DNA of 64,000 nt from Ignavibacteriota bacterium (GTDB lineage Bacteria > Bacteroidota > Ignavibacteria > UBA10030). The position numbers and the translations under genes were made by a program. Below the pieces are notes generated by a model. It was given only the letters and a program-made list of their open reading frames with translations, searched no databases and was not told the origin of the DNA. The stretch spans positions 90,402 to 154,401 of the forward strand of contig PMZI01000023.1 in assembly GCA_003170475.1 (NCBI GenBank), written 5' to 3'. Positions 44,863-54,252 of this stretch are shown one piece after another (position 1 is the stretch's first letter; every line of letters starts with the position of its first letter).

Positions 44863-46856
44863 GGGTGCTCCTTTTCTGTGGGTGCCTCGAGGGTGACAGT
44901 CACAACCGTTCCGGAACCCGGAATTCCCTTCATTACAAGAGCTCCGCCGAAATATTTCGCCCGTTCCCGCATGCCGATCAACCCAAAAGAGCGTGAGTCC
45001 CGTATCTGTTCCTCTGAGATCCCACAGCCGTTGTCGCGCACTTCAAGGGTGACGTTTTCTCCGACCTTTCGCAGAAGCACGTCAACCTTCGTTGCGCCTG
45101 CATGCCGGGCAATATTGGTAAGCGTTTCCTGGAATATTCTAAAGATGGCGGTTGAACGCTCCGGCTCAAGCAATATCTCGTTTGGAATAATTGAAGTTTT
45201 GCAGATGATTCCGGTCCGGCGCTGGAATTCTTCCGACTGCCATTCGATAGCGGCGGTCAATCCCAAATCGTCCAGCAATCGCGGGCGCAGCTCAGTAATG
45301 ATGCGCTTCACTGACTTGATTGTTGTGTCGCAGATTTGGACCATGGCGCCAATTCGTTGATTTGCTTCTGTAGCATCCGAGCCAACCTCATCCCTGAGGA
45401 GACTCAGATCCAGCTTCAGTGTGGTCAACGCTTGTCCCAGTTCGTCATGAATCTCGCGCGCCACGCCTCGTCGCTCTTCTTCGCGCACGGACTGCAGGTG
45501 AGTGGAAAGATTTCTGAGTTGCTCTCTCGAGGCTTTGAGCCGGTCTTCCGCACGCTTGCGTTCGCCGATTTCATTCTGCATCTGACTGGTTTTTTCCATG
45601 AGACTGCCGGCCATGGTATTAAAGGTCATTGCCAGCATTCCAATTTCGTCTTTCCCCTGGCTGCGCGCCCGGTGGGAGAGGTTGCCTTTCCCCAGTGTTT
45701 CCGCGTCTCTTGCCAGCGAAAGAATCGGTCCAGAAATGGTTCGTGAAATCACAAACCCCACCGCTACGGCACCGAGCAAGAGAAACAGGGAAAGAAAAAT
45801 CAGGCGCTCGCGAAGCTCAAATACGGGATGGAGCGCCTCACTGGCGTCGATCTCCGAGAGCATCACCCAGTGAACATCTGAAATTGCAAGCGGGGTAAAG
45901 GAGCTGAGCACCGACACGCCACGATAGTCATTAATGAGGCGTGTGTCTGTCACACCGCTCATCGCTTCACGCGAGGCAACAGTCTTGACTTCCTGCAGCA
46001 AAATGGACGTCGAGCGGGAATGGATTTGTCGAATCAGGGTGGAGTCTGCCCCCTCCCGCCGAAGCCGTGTGATGTACCCCGTTGGATCCTGGATGAAGAA
46101 TCTTGAGTCATTCCGCATTTTGAAGTCGTCACCAACGATATATGTTTCACCGGTTCGCCCCAGTCCCTCCTGCTGCCAGTGACTGTTGGATGTCATGACA
46201 TTGTTAATCTCATCAATCGATATCTGCGCGATCAGAACTCCAATTTTTGCTGAACCGTCGTGGATCGGCGAAGCCACAAACGCGGCTGGTTTCAACATGG
46301 TCGGCTCATATGGTGCAAAATCGACGAACTGTGCGAACTCTGTTGCGGTCGAAATCCGGGCTTTTCTGAATGCAATCGCGATATTTGATTCGCGATACGG
46401 ACCCGAAATCAAGCTTGTCAAATATTCTTTCCGCTTGGCAACGGAATAGACGATATCCCCCGTTGCAGCGTCGACGAGGAAGACGTCTTGATAACCGAAC
46501 CGCTCGGCAATATTTGAAAGGATTGGGTGGTATTTTTCCTGTGTCCTGCGGGAACGGACATCCGATGTCTTAATGCTGAACGGGCTTCCGGGAATCTCAC
46601 TGTGAAAAACAGCGGCGAACTCCTTCATCGCATCGACGGTCATGCGATCTTCGGCAAGTGTGACAATTTGATTCCGTATCTGATGAAAATACGTTTCGAT
46701 TTGCCTCTTCTTCGTCTCGCGAATAGAAGTGATTCTGTCGAACGTCAGAGATGTGAGAGAGCTCCGGGCATACTCAAAAGATTGCCAACCCGTCAGTGCA
46801 ACAGAAAGGAGGCCAAACAAGAAAAAGGAAATTTGAAGTTTTGTTTTGAGGCTCAC
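44859..46856 (-). CDS. Membrane sensor histidine kinase (Cache, HAMP, HisKA_3, HATPase)
   Basis: 665 residues. It begins with a membrane helix (ISFFLFGLLSVALTGW), then a periplasmic Cache-like sensor (about 40-345: YQDVFLVDAATGDIVYS, KPAAFVASPIHDGSAKIGVL). The second membrane helix is LIFLSLFLLLGAVAVGFVI. Then come HAMP (about 370-425), a coiled coil, and the HisKA_3 dimerisation helix with phospho-accepting His470 (VAREIHDELGQAL). The ATPase has RIFQETLTNIARHAG, VRDNGCGIS and GLIGMRERA. This is the NarX/DegS-type class. Cache domains sense small molecules such as amino acids or organic acids. The ligand is unknown. GTG is the start. Confidence 0.93.
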   Translation of the reverse strand: MSLKTKLQISFFLFGLLSVALTGWQSFEYARSSLTSLTFDRITSIRETKKRQIETYFHQIRNQIVTLAEDRMTVDAMKEFAAVFHSEIPGSPFSIKTSDVRSRRTQEKYHPILSNIAERFGYQDVFLVDAATGDIVYSVAKRKEYLTSLISGPYRESNIAIAFRKARISTATEFAQFVDFAPYEPTMLKPAAFVASPIHDGSAKIGVLIAQISIDEINNVMTSNSHWQQEGLGRTGETYIVGDDFKMRNDSRFFIQDPTGYITRLRREGADSTLIRQIHSRSTSILLQEVKTVASREAMSGVTDTRLINDYRGVSVLSSFTPLAISDVHWVMLSEIDASEALHPVFELRERLIFLSLFLLLGAVAVGFVISRTISGPILSLARDAETLGKGNLSHRARSQGKDEIGMLAMTFNTMAGSLMEKTSQMQNEIGERKRAEDRLKASREQLRNLSTHLQSVREEERRGVAREIHDELGQALTTLKLDLSLLRDEVGSDATEANQRIGAMVQICDTTIKSVKRIITELRPRLLDDLGLTAAIEWQSEEFQRRTGIICKTSIIPNEILLEPERSTAIFRIFQETLTNIARHAGATKVDVLLRKVGENVTLEVRDNGCGISEEQIRDSRSFGLIGMRERAKYFGGALVMKGIPGSGTVVTVTLEAPTEKEHP

Positions 46857-46940
46857 GGGGTTGATGTGTTCAATGGTCGTCCGTAATCTGCGAAATATTT
46901 CCGCAAGAGTCTTGTTGGTAAGAAGGGTTCGGTTGAGGCA

Positions 46941-49421
46941 TTATCGCTTTCGAATTGTCCTACGGGTCGGGGTAGCCTTGAGTGGATCTTCCGGCCACGG
47001 ATGTTTCGGGTATCGGGCGCGCAGCTGTTTTCTAATATCAGGATAGGTGTTCGTCCAGAAACTACGCAGATCCTGTGTAACGGCCAGCGGTCGGCCAGCC
47101 GGTGAAAGCAGGTGTATGGTCACCGGCGTTGTTCCGCCTCCGATGCGCGGTGTTTCAGTCAAACCAAACAGCTCTTGCAGTTTCACCGAAAGTGCTGGGT
47201 GACCGGAAGCACTGTATTCAAGCGCAATGCGCGAGCCGCTCGGCACTTGTAGATGTGATGGTGCAAGACGATCCATTTCTTTCAGTTGGCGCGCAGAAAG
47301 TCGTGATCGGAGAATATCTGCCATCTGAAGTCGCTGGAGATGCTGCAGGGCCCACATGCCACCAAGAAATGGCCCCAGCCATTCAAGGGTTGAAGATTCC
47401 AGTGTTTCATCCGAAAGATCGGGCAGATCCGACCTTGCCTGGCGAGCCCATTGCACGCGCGCACGAAAGCGTTCGGCCTCCTTGTCCCACGGAAGACAAT
47501 GCAGACCTGTTCGTCGAATTCCCTCGACCAACGCCCGCAGCACCTCTTCGCCTTCCAGTTCAAGTGGTTCCTCGTGCAAAACAACTGCACCGAGTTTCCG
47601 AAGCCGCCGTGCATTGACGCGCTTTTCAGTTGCGCTCCACTCAACTTCGTTCTCAACAATAGCCTCGCTGGAGAATGCCGACTCCAATTCGATCTCGCTC
47701 ACGGGCGCGGCAAGATAGATTTTTGCCGTAGCCTGACCTGCGTCGAGATCTGCAATTGCAAGATATTCACTGCGCGAGAGGAGGCTTCCAGACGGCAGCG
47801 ATGCAACTCCGCCGCCTGAAAGTTGGTACAACCCGGTACGATCCGGTCGCTTCCGGGCAATTCGTTCCGGATACGCCAGGGCCAGCAGAAGTCCGCTCGC
47901 ATGAGTCCGTTTATCCGGGCCGCTTTGACTTATCATTTCCATGAGTCGCCGAGCTTGAGACACAACGCGTTCGATCACACCGCTTTTCTTGCCGGTTCCC
48001 CGATGAACGGCATCTATCCGGGTTCCTAAATCTGCATCCTTATCGACACCGGTGAACAAAGAGTCGCGTTCTTCGAGTATTGCAGCCAATTCACACGCGG
48101 AAGAGCCGAGGCCAATTTCCTTCCCCCTGAGGATCATATGAGCAAGGCGCGGATGAATGGGAATGGCTGCCATTGTGCGGCCATGCGGTGTCAGTCGTCC
48201 ATCGGTGGTTATTGCTCCGAGACGTTTGAGAACCGTTTGTGCTTGAGCGAGATACGCTGCCGGAGGTGGATCGAGGAACAGTAGCTGTTCGCCTGTTGGC
48301 GCCCCCCACGATGCGAGATCCAGCGCCATATGCGCAAGGTCAGCCACCCGAATTTCCGGTACGGGATATTCGGGAAGTTGCAAGTGCTCGGGTCCGGTCC
48401 AGAGTCTGTAGCAGATTCCGGCACCCTGTCGACCAGCCCTGCCCCTCCGTTGATCGGCAACAGCGCTGGAGATGGGGATCGTCACAAGCGCTGACATCCC
48501 CCGCCTAGGATCGAACCGCGCTGAACGAACAAGCCCTGAGTCGACGACGATTCTCACTCCGTCGATTGTCAGGCTTGTTTCCGCAATGCTTGTTGAGAGG
48601 ATAACTTTTCGATGACCGTGCTTGTTCGGTGCGAGCGCAACATCCTGAACAGATCGAGGCAGCTCGCCGTGAAGCAGGTGAATTTCGACATCCTCTGATA
48701 CTTTTTTTCGAAGTTCTTCTTCTGCGCGCCGAATTTCACGCATGCCGGGAAGAAACACAAGAATATCCCCTTCTTCTGCGGCTAACGCACGAGAAACTGC
48801 TTCTGCGACACGCACTTCGAGATGTTTGTCGCTAGTAAATCGCGCATACTTCGTTTCGACAGGAAATGCAACTCCGCGACTTTCGATCACCGGGGCGTTT
48901 CCAAGTAAACGCGCGACCGCCACACCGTCGAGCGTAGCAGACATCACCAGAAGGCGAAGGTCGGCCCTGAGGTGCTTCTGCACATCGAGCGCGAAGGCAA
49001 GTCCAAGATCGGCGTGGATGCTTCGTTCGTGAAACTCATCAAAGATTACGAGGCCGACATCCGGGAGGTCGGGGTTGGCATGCAACATCCGCGTCAGGAT
49101 TCCCTCCGTCACCACTTCAATTCGAGTCCCCTCGGTTACAGCGGCATCCCCGCGAACGCGATACCCCACCGTCCGGCCCACCAACTCTCCCAATTGCTGC
49201 GCCATATACTCTGCAGAACGCCGCGCGGCAAGCCGCCGGGGCTCCAGCATGAGTATCTTTCTTCCTTCCAGCCAGGGGGTATCAAGAAGAGCGAGGGGGA
49301 CGCGCGTCGTTTTACCTGCGCCGGGCGGCGCGCTCAGCACCGCACACCGCGAGTGGGCAAGGGCGTTTATTAACTCCGGAACAACCTCTTCAATCGGGAG
49401 ACGAGGGGCATCTTCTTTCAT
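46941..49421 (-). CDS. hrpB: ATP-dependent helicase HrpB
   Basis: 826 residues. A DEAH-box RNA helicase-like protein with Walker A SAPPGAGKTTRVPLALL (about 33-50), motif II VIFDEFHERS, motif III VMSATLDG, and motif VI QRRGRAGRQGAG. The C-terminal HrpB extension is present (LDAGQATAKIYLAAPVSE, then TPVTIHLLSPAGRPLAVTQDL and FWTNTYPDIRKQLRARYPKHPWPEDP). Function of the bacterial protein is not well established, RNA metabolism being assumed. The start overlaps the preceding stop by one base (TGATG). Confidence 0.94.
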   Translation of the reverse strand: MKEDAPRLPIEEVVPELINALAHSRCAVLSAPPGAGKTTRVPLALLDTPWLEGRKILMLEPRRLAARRSAEYMAQQLGELVGRTVGYRVRGDAAVTEGTRIEVVTEGILTRMLHANPDLPDVGLVIFDEFHERSIHADLGLAFALDVQKHLRADLRLLVMSATLDGVAVARLLGNAPVIESRGVAFPVETKYARFTSDKHLEVRVAEAVSRALAAEEGDILVFLPGMREIRRAEEELRKKVSEDVEIHLLHGELPRSVQDVALAPNKHGHRKVILSTSIAETSLTIDGVRIVVDSGLVRSARFDPRRGMSALVTIPISSAVADQRRGRAGRQGAGICYRLWTGPEHLQLPEYPVPEIRVADLAHMALDLASWGAPTGEQLLFLDPPPAAYLAQAQTVLKRLGAITTDGRLTPHGRTMAAIPIHPRLAHMILRGKEIGLGSSACELAAILEERDSLFTGVDKDADLGTRIDAVHRGTGKKSGVIERVVSQARRLMEMISQSGPDKRTHASGLLLALAYPERIARKRPDRTGLYQLSGGGVASLPSGSLLSRSEYLAIADLDAGQATAKIYLAAPVSEIELESAFSSEAIVENEVEWSATEKRVNARRLRKLGAVVLHEEPLELEGEEVLRALVEGIRRTGLHCLPWDKEAERFRARVQWARQARSDLPDLSDETLESSTLEWLGPFLGGMWALQHLQRLQMADILRSRLSARQLKEMDRLAPSHLQVPSGSRIALEYSASGHPALSVKLQELFGLTETPRIGGGTTPVTIHLLSPAGRPLAVTQDLRSFWTNTYPDIRKQLRARYPKHPWPEDPLKATPTRRTIRKR

Positions 49422-51739
49422 CAGATCTTTCTTACAAAAATCCTGACATCTCCGAATTCCATCGACAGCCGATGTTCCGTCTTTGCAGCTCCACCTTCAA
49501 CGGGAGCCATGGGGTGTGGAAATTGAATTGTTCGCTCACCTTTGTCGGTAGCGACAATCATCGCGGCACCTTTTGTCGCGCGCACGTTGTCGGGCTTGGA
49601 ACTCCACATCTTCACGCCAGCCTTCACCGCTATCCATCGAAGAACCTCTATCGGCAACGGCCCCGTTCCGGCGTAGATCGATGTAAACCCGTCGTGCTCT
49701 TTGCTGGCAAAGGCGATCTCATTATTGTCTGTCCATCGTCCATGAATGCGAATCCCCTTGTCATCGCCCTGCACAACAGCAAACCGGGGATAGTGCGGTT
49801 TCTTCACACCGAACTCACGATAGAATTTTGTCCCCGAATCATCGATCTGGCACTTGATCATCATCGGGCCCGGTTCGTCGATGCGTTTGAATGAGAACCC
49901 TGTCAATGCTTCCATCTGCTTCGGTTCAAAGCGTTCCGTACCGATATAGCCCGGCGCGTAGTACCAGACGACCGTCGCGCCGCTTCCCTTGAAGAGATCC
50001 TGCAACTGTTTCACTTCTTCGGCGGTGAGAAAGAACGTATTCACCATGAGGAACAGCTTAAATCGCGATCGGTCCTCGGGTTTCAAATCAAACCTGTAGA
50101 CAAAGTCCGTTGGGGCACCCACGCGGTTGATTGTCCTCGCCTGCGAATTGACCACCCAGTGTCCGAAGAAATCACTGATGACAATTCCAAAGTGTTCCCA
50201 CGGTTCTTCCGCCCACCAGTGCTCGGTGGCAAGCCATGATTTCGGTTCGTAGACTGCCGCGATTTCCGAGACGGGGCTGATATCGAGTTTGTGCCGATAT
50301 GTGTTCCCGAGTTCCGCAAAGGATTTAATGAGTTTCGTCATCGGGGTGTCGTCAAACCACCCCCTGTTTGCCTTGAAGGGGGGCATGAGGTGACCGAAGT
50401 CAAACAACCAGCCGGCATGACCAGTAGCGAACACTTGACCGAGGTCGCGCTGGAGAATTTTGAGCGTCCCCTCAACGGTTTCCGAGCCGGAACCTCCTTC
50501 ACTCCTCCTGTACGGCTCGAGGTACGTGCTCGGATCCATTTCAGAAATGAACATCTTGTTGTTCCGGCGGATAGATTCACTCAACACTCTGTAAGCGCCG
50601 TCACCGCCAACACCACGTGCGCGGCCAAGCCAGTTGCCCGCGTCGTCAATCACATCGCTGTCCCATCGCTGGTTCCCGGGGACATTGCTTCGTTGATAGG
50701 TGTACGGTGTTGCGATGTAGTCAATGTCGGGCGATCGAAGAACGGACTCAGGGACCAGATGCCCCGCCTCCTGGATCATGACATTTTCCAATACATAGCA
50801 GAAGAACGTACCGCAGATCACCCGGCGTTCCGTTTCTTCTTTAATAACCTTCGCAAACGATGCCACCGTGTCTGCCGTGTTCTTGTGGTACTTATAATAG
50901 AAGTCAATGATATCGCGGTCCTTTTCAGGATCGCGCATCAGCGGCCCGCCCTTATTGATTCTTCTTTCCGTCGACGGAATCGGGCCGGCAATTTTCTCCA
51001 TCGGGGCGCTATAGTCCGGCATCCATCGGCATCCGATATAGTGCCACTCGCCGGTATGCATCCCGGAAATTTGGTATCCCATCATTCTGCTTTTAAGCGG
51101 CGATGCCTCCATATGACGAAGAAAATTCCGAAGCATCTCGGTGGTCTCTTTCTTCCAGACCTCCGATGCGAACGACGCCGCATACGGATCACCTAATGAC
51201 GTCCAGTTGAATCCACCCTCGATGATCTGCGCAGCTGCTTTGTATTGACCGGCATCAACGGGAAGACCGCACTTGACGAGTTCGTCCGGGTGAGATTCTT
51301 TCCACCATTCGGGAGCGTAGGGGTGCAGGCGCGGAAAGAGGAAGGCGTCGGGAACAAGCTCCAGGAGTTTGGCGAAGTAGTTATCGAACCGCCCCCAATC
51401 GTACTTTCCGGGACCTATCCAGCCGTCTTCCAGTCCGATCAGCGGATGCAGGAATCGCAATCCCGCCTTGCGATAACTCGGCGCGGTGTGAAGCAGGCTC
51501 GCGCTCACTGCGAAGAGTGGGTATTCTTCTTTTCCGTTCAGATAGAGGCGCGCACCTCCGCGCTCCATGGCTATCGTGCAACGGCAGGCGGGCTCACCCT
51601 TGAGCCGACTTAGCTGCTTCAGCGCGTTGTCATCAAGTTCTGGTGATCTGTGCTCGAACAGATCGGCGGCGTTGAGCTGGGTGAATGGAATGGTACCGAG
51701 TGCTGCTCCGGCAAGCTTCAGTGCGTTGCGTCGGTTCAT
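49421..51739 (-). CDS. Exported GH42/clan A-like glycoside hydrolase
   Basis: 772 residues. The N-terminus NRRNALKLAGAALG fits a twin-arginine signal. After about 55 residues a barrel begins (ARLYLNGKEEYPLFAVSASL). Candidate acid Glu lies in GMHTGEWHYIG and candidate nucleophile in MFISEMDPSTYLEPYR, the two-Glu pattern of clan GH-A. A later domain (about 540-625, FLMVNTFFLTAEEVKQLQDL) resembles the GH42 trimerisation Rossmann-like domain. The substrate is unknown, beta-galactosides being possible. It is translationally close to hrpB downstream, which is unrelated. The family match is by pattern, so GH42 is not certain. Confidence 0.7.
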   Translation of the reverse strand: MNRRNALKLAGAALGTIPFTQLNAADLFEHRSPELDDNALKQLSRLKGEPACRCTIAMERGGARLYLNGKEEYPLFAVSASLLHTAPSYRKAGLRFLHPLIGLEDGWIGPGKYDWGRFDNYFAKLLELVPDAFLFPRLHPYAPEWWKESHPDELVKCGLPVDAGQYKAAAQIIEGGFNWTSLGDPYAASFASEVWKKETTEMLRNFLRHMEASPLKSRMMGYQISGMHTGEWHYIGCRWMPDYSAPMEKIAGPIPSTERRINKGGPLMRDPEKDRDIIDFYYKYHKNTADTVASFAKVIKEETERRVICGTFFCYVLENVMIQEAGHLVPESVLRSPDIDYIATPYTYQRSNVPGNQRWDSDVIDDAGNWLGRARGVGGDGAYRVLSESIRRNNKMFISEMDPSTYLEPYRRSEGGSGSETVEGTLKILQRDLGQVFATGHAGWLFDFGHLMPPFKANRGWFDDTPMTKLIKSFAELGNTYRHKLDISPVSEIAAVYEPKSWLATEHWWAEEPWEHFGIVISDFFGHWVVNSQARTINRVGAPTDFVYRFDLKPEDRSRFKLFLMVNTFFLTAEEVKQLQDLFKGSGATVVWYYAPGYIGTERFEPKQMEALTGFSFKRIDEPGPMMIKCQIDDSGTKFYREFGVKKPHYPRFAVVQGDDKGIRIHGRWTDNNEIAFASKEHDGFTSIYAGTGPLPIEVLRWIAVKAGVKMWSSKPDNVRATKGAAMIVATDKGERTIQFPHPMAPVEGGAAKTEHRLSMEFGDVRIFVRKI

Positions 51740-52304
51740 TGGAGCCTCGTGGAAGATTGTAGGGCTGTGATTGGTTACGGGAGTTTATCCAAAGATCCAT
51801 CGAAAAGAAACGGAAATCTTGAAGGTCCCCCGTACCGACGATCTCCCCAAACGGCAAGACGTTTGCGTCGTCTGATTTTTCTTTAGCGCCGGGGGTGTCT
51901 GAGAGCTTGAATAAGCACGTTCGACTAATTTCTGGCGCGCAGTTCATCCGGTCGGTCTGGGACAACATCGCATATCCTTTGATGTTTGATACGCTGGTCG
52001 CTCGAATCGATTTTGTGCTTGACAATTCAACAATCCGGAAGAATTGATGCCGGGGCCCCACCCAGATGTATTTTGCGCCGATGGGGCCGCGTTGCATCAT
52101 GGATCAATAATTGCTAAATTGTGCCATCGTGATGGGGGTGTCATCCCGTCCTGCTTTCGCCGCCCGAGCCGCCCACCAGCCTCAGTAGGAATTTGTGCGT
52201 GGCTCGATTTGTTTGTACACCGATAGATTGCGGAACGATTACCCCGTTTTTTCGTCCAATATCAATACGGAACTATTTTAGAGTCAACGACTTAGGAGGA
52301 TTGA
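51740..52304. other. Intergenic region between divergent genes, no gene seen
   Basis: 565 bp separate the minus-strand hydrolase from the plus-strand Bat operon, so it should hold promoters for both. I see no credible coding frame. It contains a hairpin of GGCCCCA with TGGGGCC (52054-52088), a smaller CAAACG/CGTTTG inverted repeat (51848-51865) and the strong AGGAGGA site (52294-52300). No promoter can be fixed with confidence. Confidence 0.6.
52294..52300 (+). promoter_or_regulatory. Ribosome binding site selecting the MoxR start
   Basis: AGGAGGA ends four bases before the GTG at 52305 and is the strongest such site of the operon. Confidence 0.6.
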
Positions 52305-53288
52305 GTGGACATCAAGACTATTAACGAAATGATACAGCGTGAGAGCGCTTTCGTCGACACGCTGACGAGCGAGGTGTCAAAAGTGATTGTCGGCCAGAAA
52401 CAGATGGTCGACCGGCTCCTGATCGGCCTCCTCTGCAACGGACATATTCTCCTTGAGGGTGTTCCGGGTCTCGCCAAGACGCTTACCATTAAATCGCTTG
52501 CCTCCGCCATCAGCGCGAAGTTTCAGCGAATCCAATTTACGCCGGACCTCCTTCCCGCTGATCTTGTCGGCACGATGATTTATAATCAGAAAGATGGAAA
52601 GTTCTTCACCCGACGCGGACCGATCTTCGCCAATTTCATCCTGGCAGACGAAATCAACCGCGCACCGGCCAAGGTCCAGAGCGCTCTGCTTGAAGCCATG
52701 CAAGAGCGACAAGTGACTATTGGAGAAGAAACCTTCAAGCTCGACGAACCCTTCCTGGTGCTCGCCACGCAGAATCCGATCGAGCAGGAGGGAACATACC
52801 CCCTCCCCGAAGCACAGGTTGACCGGTTCATGCTGAAGGTGAAGATCGGCTATCCGTCTCGTGAAGACGAGTTGGCGATCATGCGCCAGAACGTCATGGG
52901 CAGCCAGGGAGACATTAAACCCGTCGTTTCAACGAAAGACATTCTCAGTGCCCGCAATGCCGTCAAGAACGTGTATATGGATGAGAAGATCGAGCGATAC
53001 ATTCTAGACATCGTGTTTGCCACGCGCGAACCGGCGAAGTTCAAGCTCGAAAAGATCGCCCCGATGATCAGCTACGGTGCCTCACCGCGCGCATCGATTA
53101 ACCTCGCCCTTGCATCAAAGGCGCATGCATTTATCAAACGACGCGGGTATGTAATACCCGAAGACATCCGCGCAATCAGTCTCGATGTTCTTCGACACCG
53201 CATTGCCGTCACGTACGAAGCAGAAGCGGAAGAAGTGACCTCGGAGAGCGTCGTGCAGGAAATACTGAACCACATTGAAGTGCCCTAG
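52305..53288 (+). CDS. MoxR family AAA+ ATPase
   Basis: 327 residues. Walker A is EGVPGLAKT, followed by the MoxR insert QFTPDLLPADLVGT. Walker B is ILADEINRAPAKVQSALLEAMQE, and sensor 1 is LATQNPIEQEG. The C-terminal lid ends with FIKRRGYVIPEDIRAIS. MoxR proteins act as chaperones that activate von Willebrand factor A proteins. BatA and BatB lie downstream. It opens the operon with a GTG start. Confidence 0.95.
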   Translation: MDIKTINEMIQRESAFVDTLTSEVSKVIVGQKQMVDRLLIGLLCNGHILLEGVPGLAKTLTIKSLASAISAKFQRIQFTPDLLPADLVGTMIYNQKDGKFFTRRGPIFANFILADEINRAPAKVQSALLEAMQERQVTIGEETFKLDEPFLVLATQNPIEQEGTYPLPEAQVDRFMLKVKIGYPSREDELAIMRQNVMGSQGDIKPVVSTKDILSARNAVKNVYMDEKIERYILDIVFATREPAKFKLEKIAPMISYGASPRASINLALASKAHAFIKRRGYVIPEDIRAISLDVLRHRIAVTYEAEAEEVTSESVVQEILNHIEVP

Positions 53289-53371
53289 CATTTCTGATTG
53301 TCGATTTTTGATTTATGATTACGCGATAGTTTCGTCTTCCGTCTCACTTCTTAGGCCTTACGTTCTCGGAC

Positions 53372-54247
53372 ATGGAAACTAAAGAGCTTCTCAAAAAAGT
53401 CAGGCAGCTTGAGATCCGAACGCGGGGATTGGTCAACCAGGTTTTTTCCGGTGAGTACCATTCCGTGTTCAAGGGGCGGGGTATGGCTTTTTCCGAGGTT
53501 CGCGAATATCAGATCGGGGACGATGTCCGCACCATCGATTGGAACGTCACGGCGCGGTTCGATCACCCCTTCGTCAAGATCTTTGAAGAAGAGCGCGAGC
53601 TCACCGTCATGCTTCTTGTCGATCTCAGCGGATCGCAGTTCTTTGGTTCACAGGGTCAAACAAAGCGCGATATTGCGGTCGAGATCAGTGCAATACTTGC
53701 CTTCTCTGCCATGAAGAACGGCGACAAGGTCGGCGCGATGCTCTTTTCCGACCAGATTGAGCGGTTCATTCCGCCGCGAAAGGGTCAGTCGCACTCGCTG
53801 CGCATCGTGCGTGAGCTGATCTCCTATGAGCCCAAGCGCACTGCCACAAGCATCAAGAGTGCGTTGGAATATTTGAATCACGTCTTGAAGAGGCGAAGCA
53901 TTGTGTTCGTCATCTCCGATTTTCTGGATAGCGGCTATGAGACTGCTCTCCGGATCGCGGGGAAGCGACACGACCTCATTGGCATTCGGTTACTTGATCC
54001 ACGCGAGCAAGAACTGCCGAAAGTCGGCCTCATTACAATGAAAGATGCCGAATCGGGCGCACAGCGCTGGGTCGACACCGCAGATCCGCGGGTCGTTGCA
54101 GCGTATCGCGCATACCGGCGGTCGGCAGAGGATTCACGACATTCGACGTTTATCAAGGCAAAGCTCGATAGTATCGATATTCGCCTCGACAAACCATACA
54201 TGAAACCCCTCGTCGATTTCTTCCGGCTGCGGGAGCGGCGTTGGTAG
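53372..54247 (+). CDS. DUF58 domain protein
   Basis: 291 residues. The DUF58 core shows VFKGRGMAFSEVREYQIGDD then VRTIDWNVTARFDHPFVKIF. A VWA-like domain follows (MLLVDLSGSQFFGS, then GMLFSDQIERFIPPRKG-type segments and VFVISDFLDSGYE). It is the cytosolic partner found next to MoxR in nearly all such operons. The MIDAS-like DLSGS is retained. The next gene starts just after its stop. Confidence 0.94.
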   Translation: METKELLKKVRQLEIRTRGLVNQVFSGEYHSVFKGRGMAFSEVREYQIGDDVRTIDWNVTARFDHPFVKIFEEERELTVMLLVDLSGSQFFGSQGQTKRDIAVEISAILAFSAMKNGDKVGAMLFSDQIERFIPPRKGQSHSLRIVRELISYEPKRTATSIKSALEYLNHVLKRRSIVFVISDFLDSGYETALRIAGKRHDLIGIRLLDPREQELPKVGLITMKDAESGAQRWVDTADPRVVAAYRAYRRSAEDSRHSTFIKAKLDSIDIRLDKPYMKPLVDFFRLRERRW

Positions 54248-54252
54248 CTTGC

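Noticed and set aside
50291..51196. Plus-strand open frame of 301 residues
   Set aside because: It is antisense to the exported hydrolase and lacks a domain pattern or ribosome site.
51633..52100. Minus-strand open frame of 155 residues in the large intergenic region
   Set aside because: It runs into the hydrolase start region, has no ribosome site and no recognisable pattern. I treat the region as non-coding.
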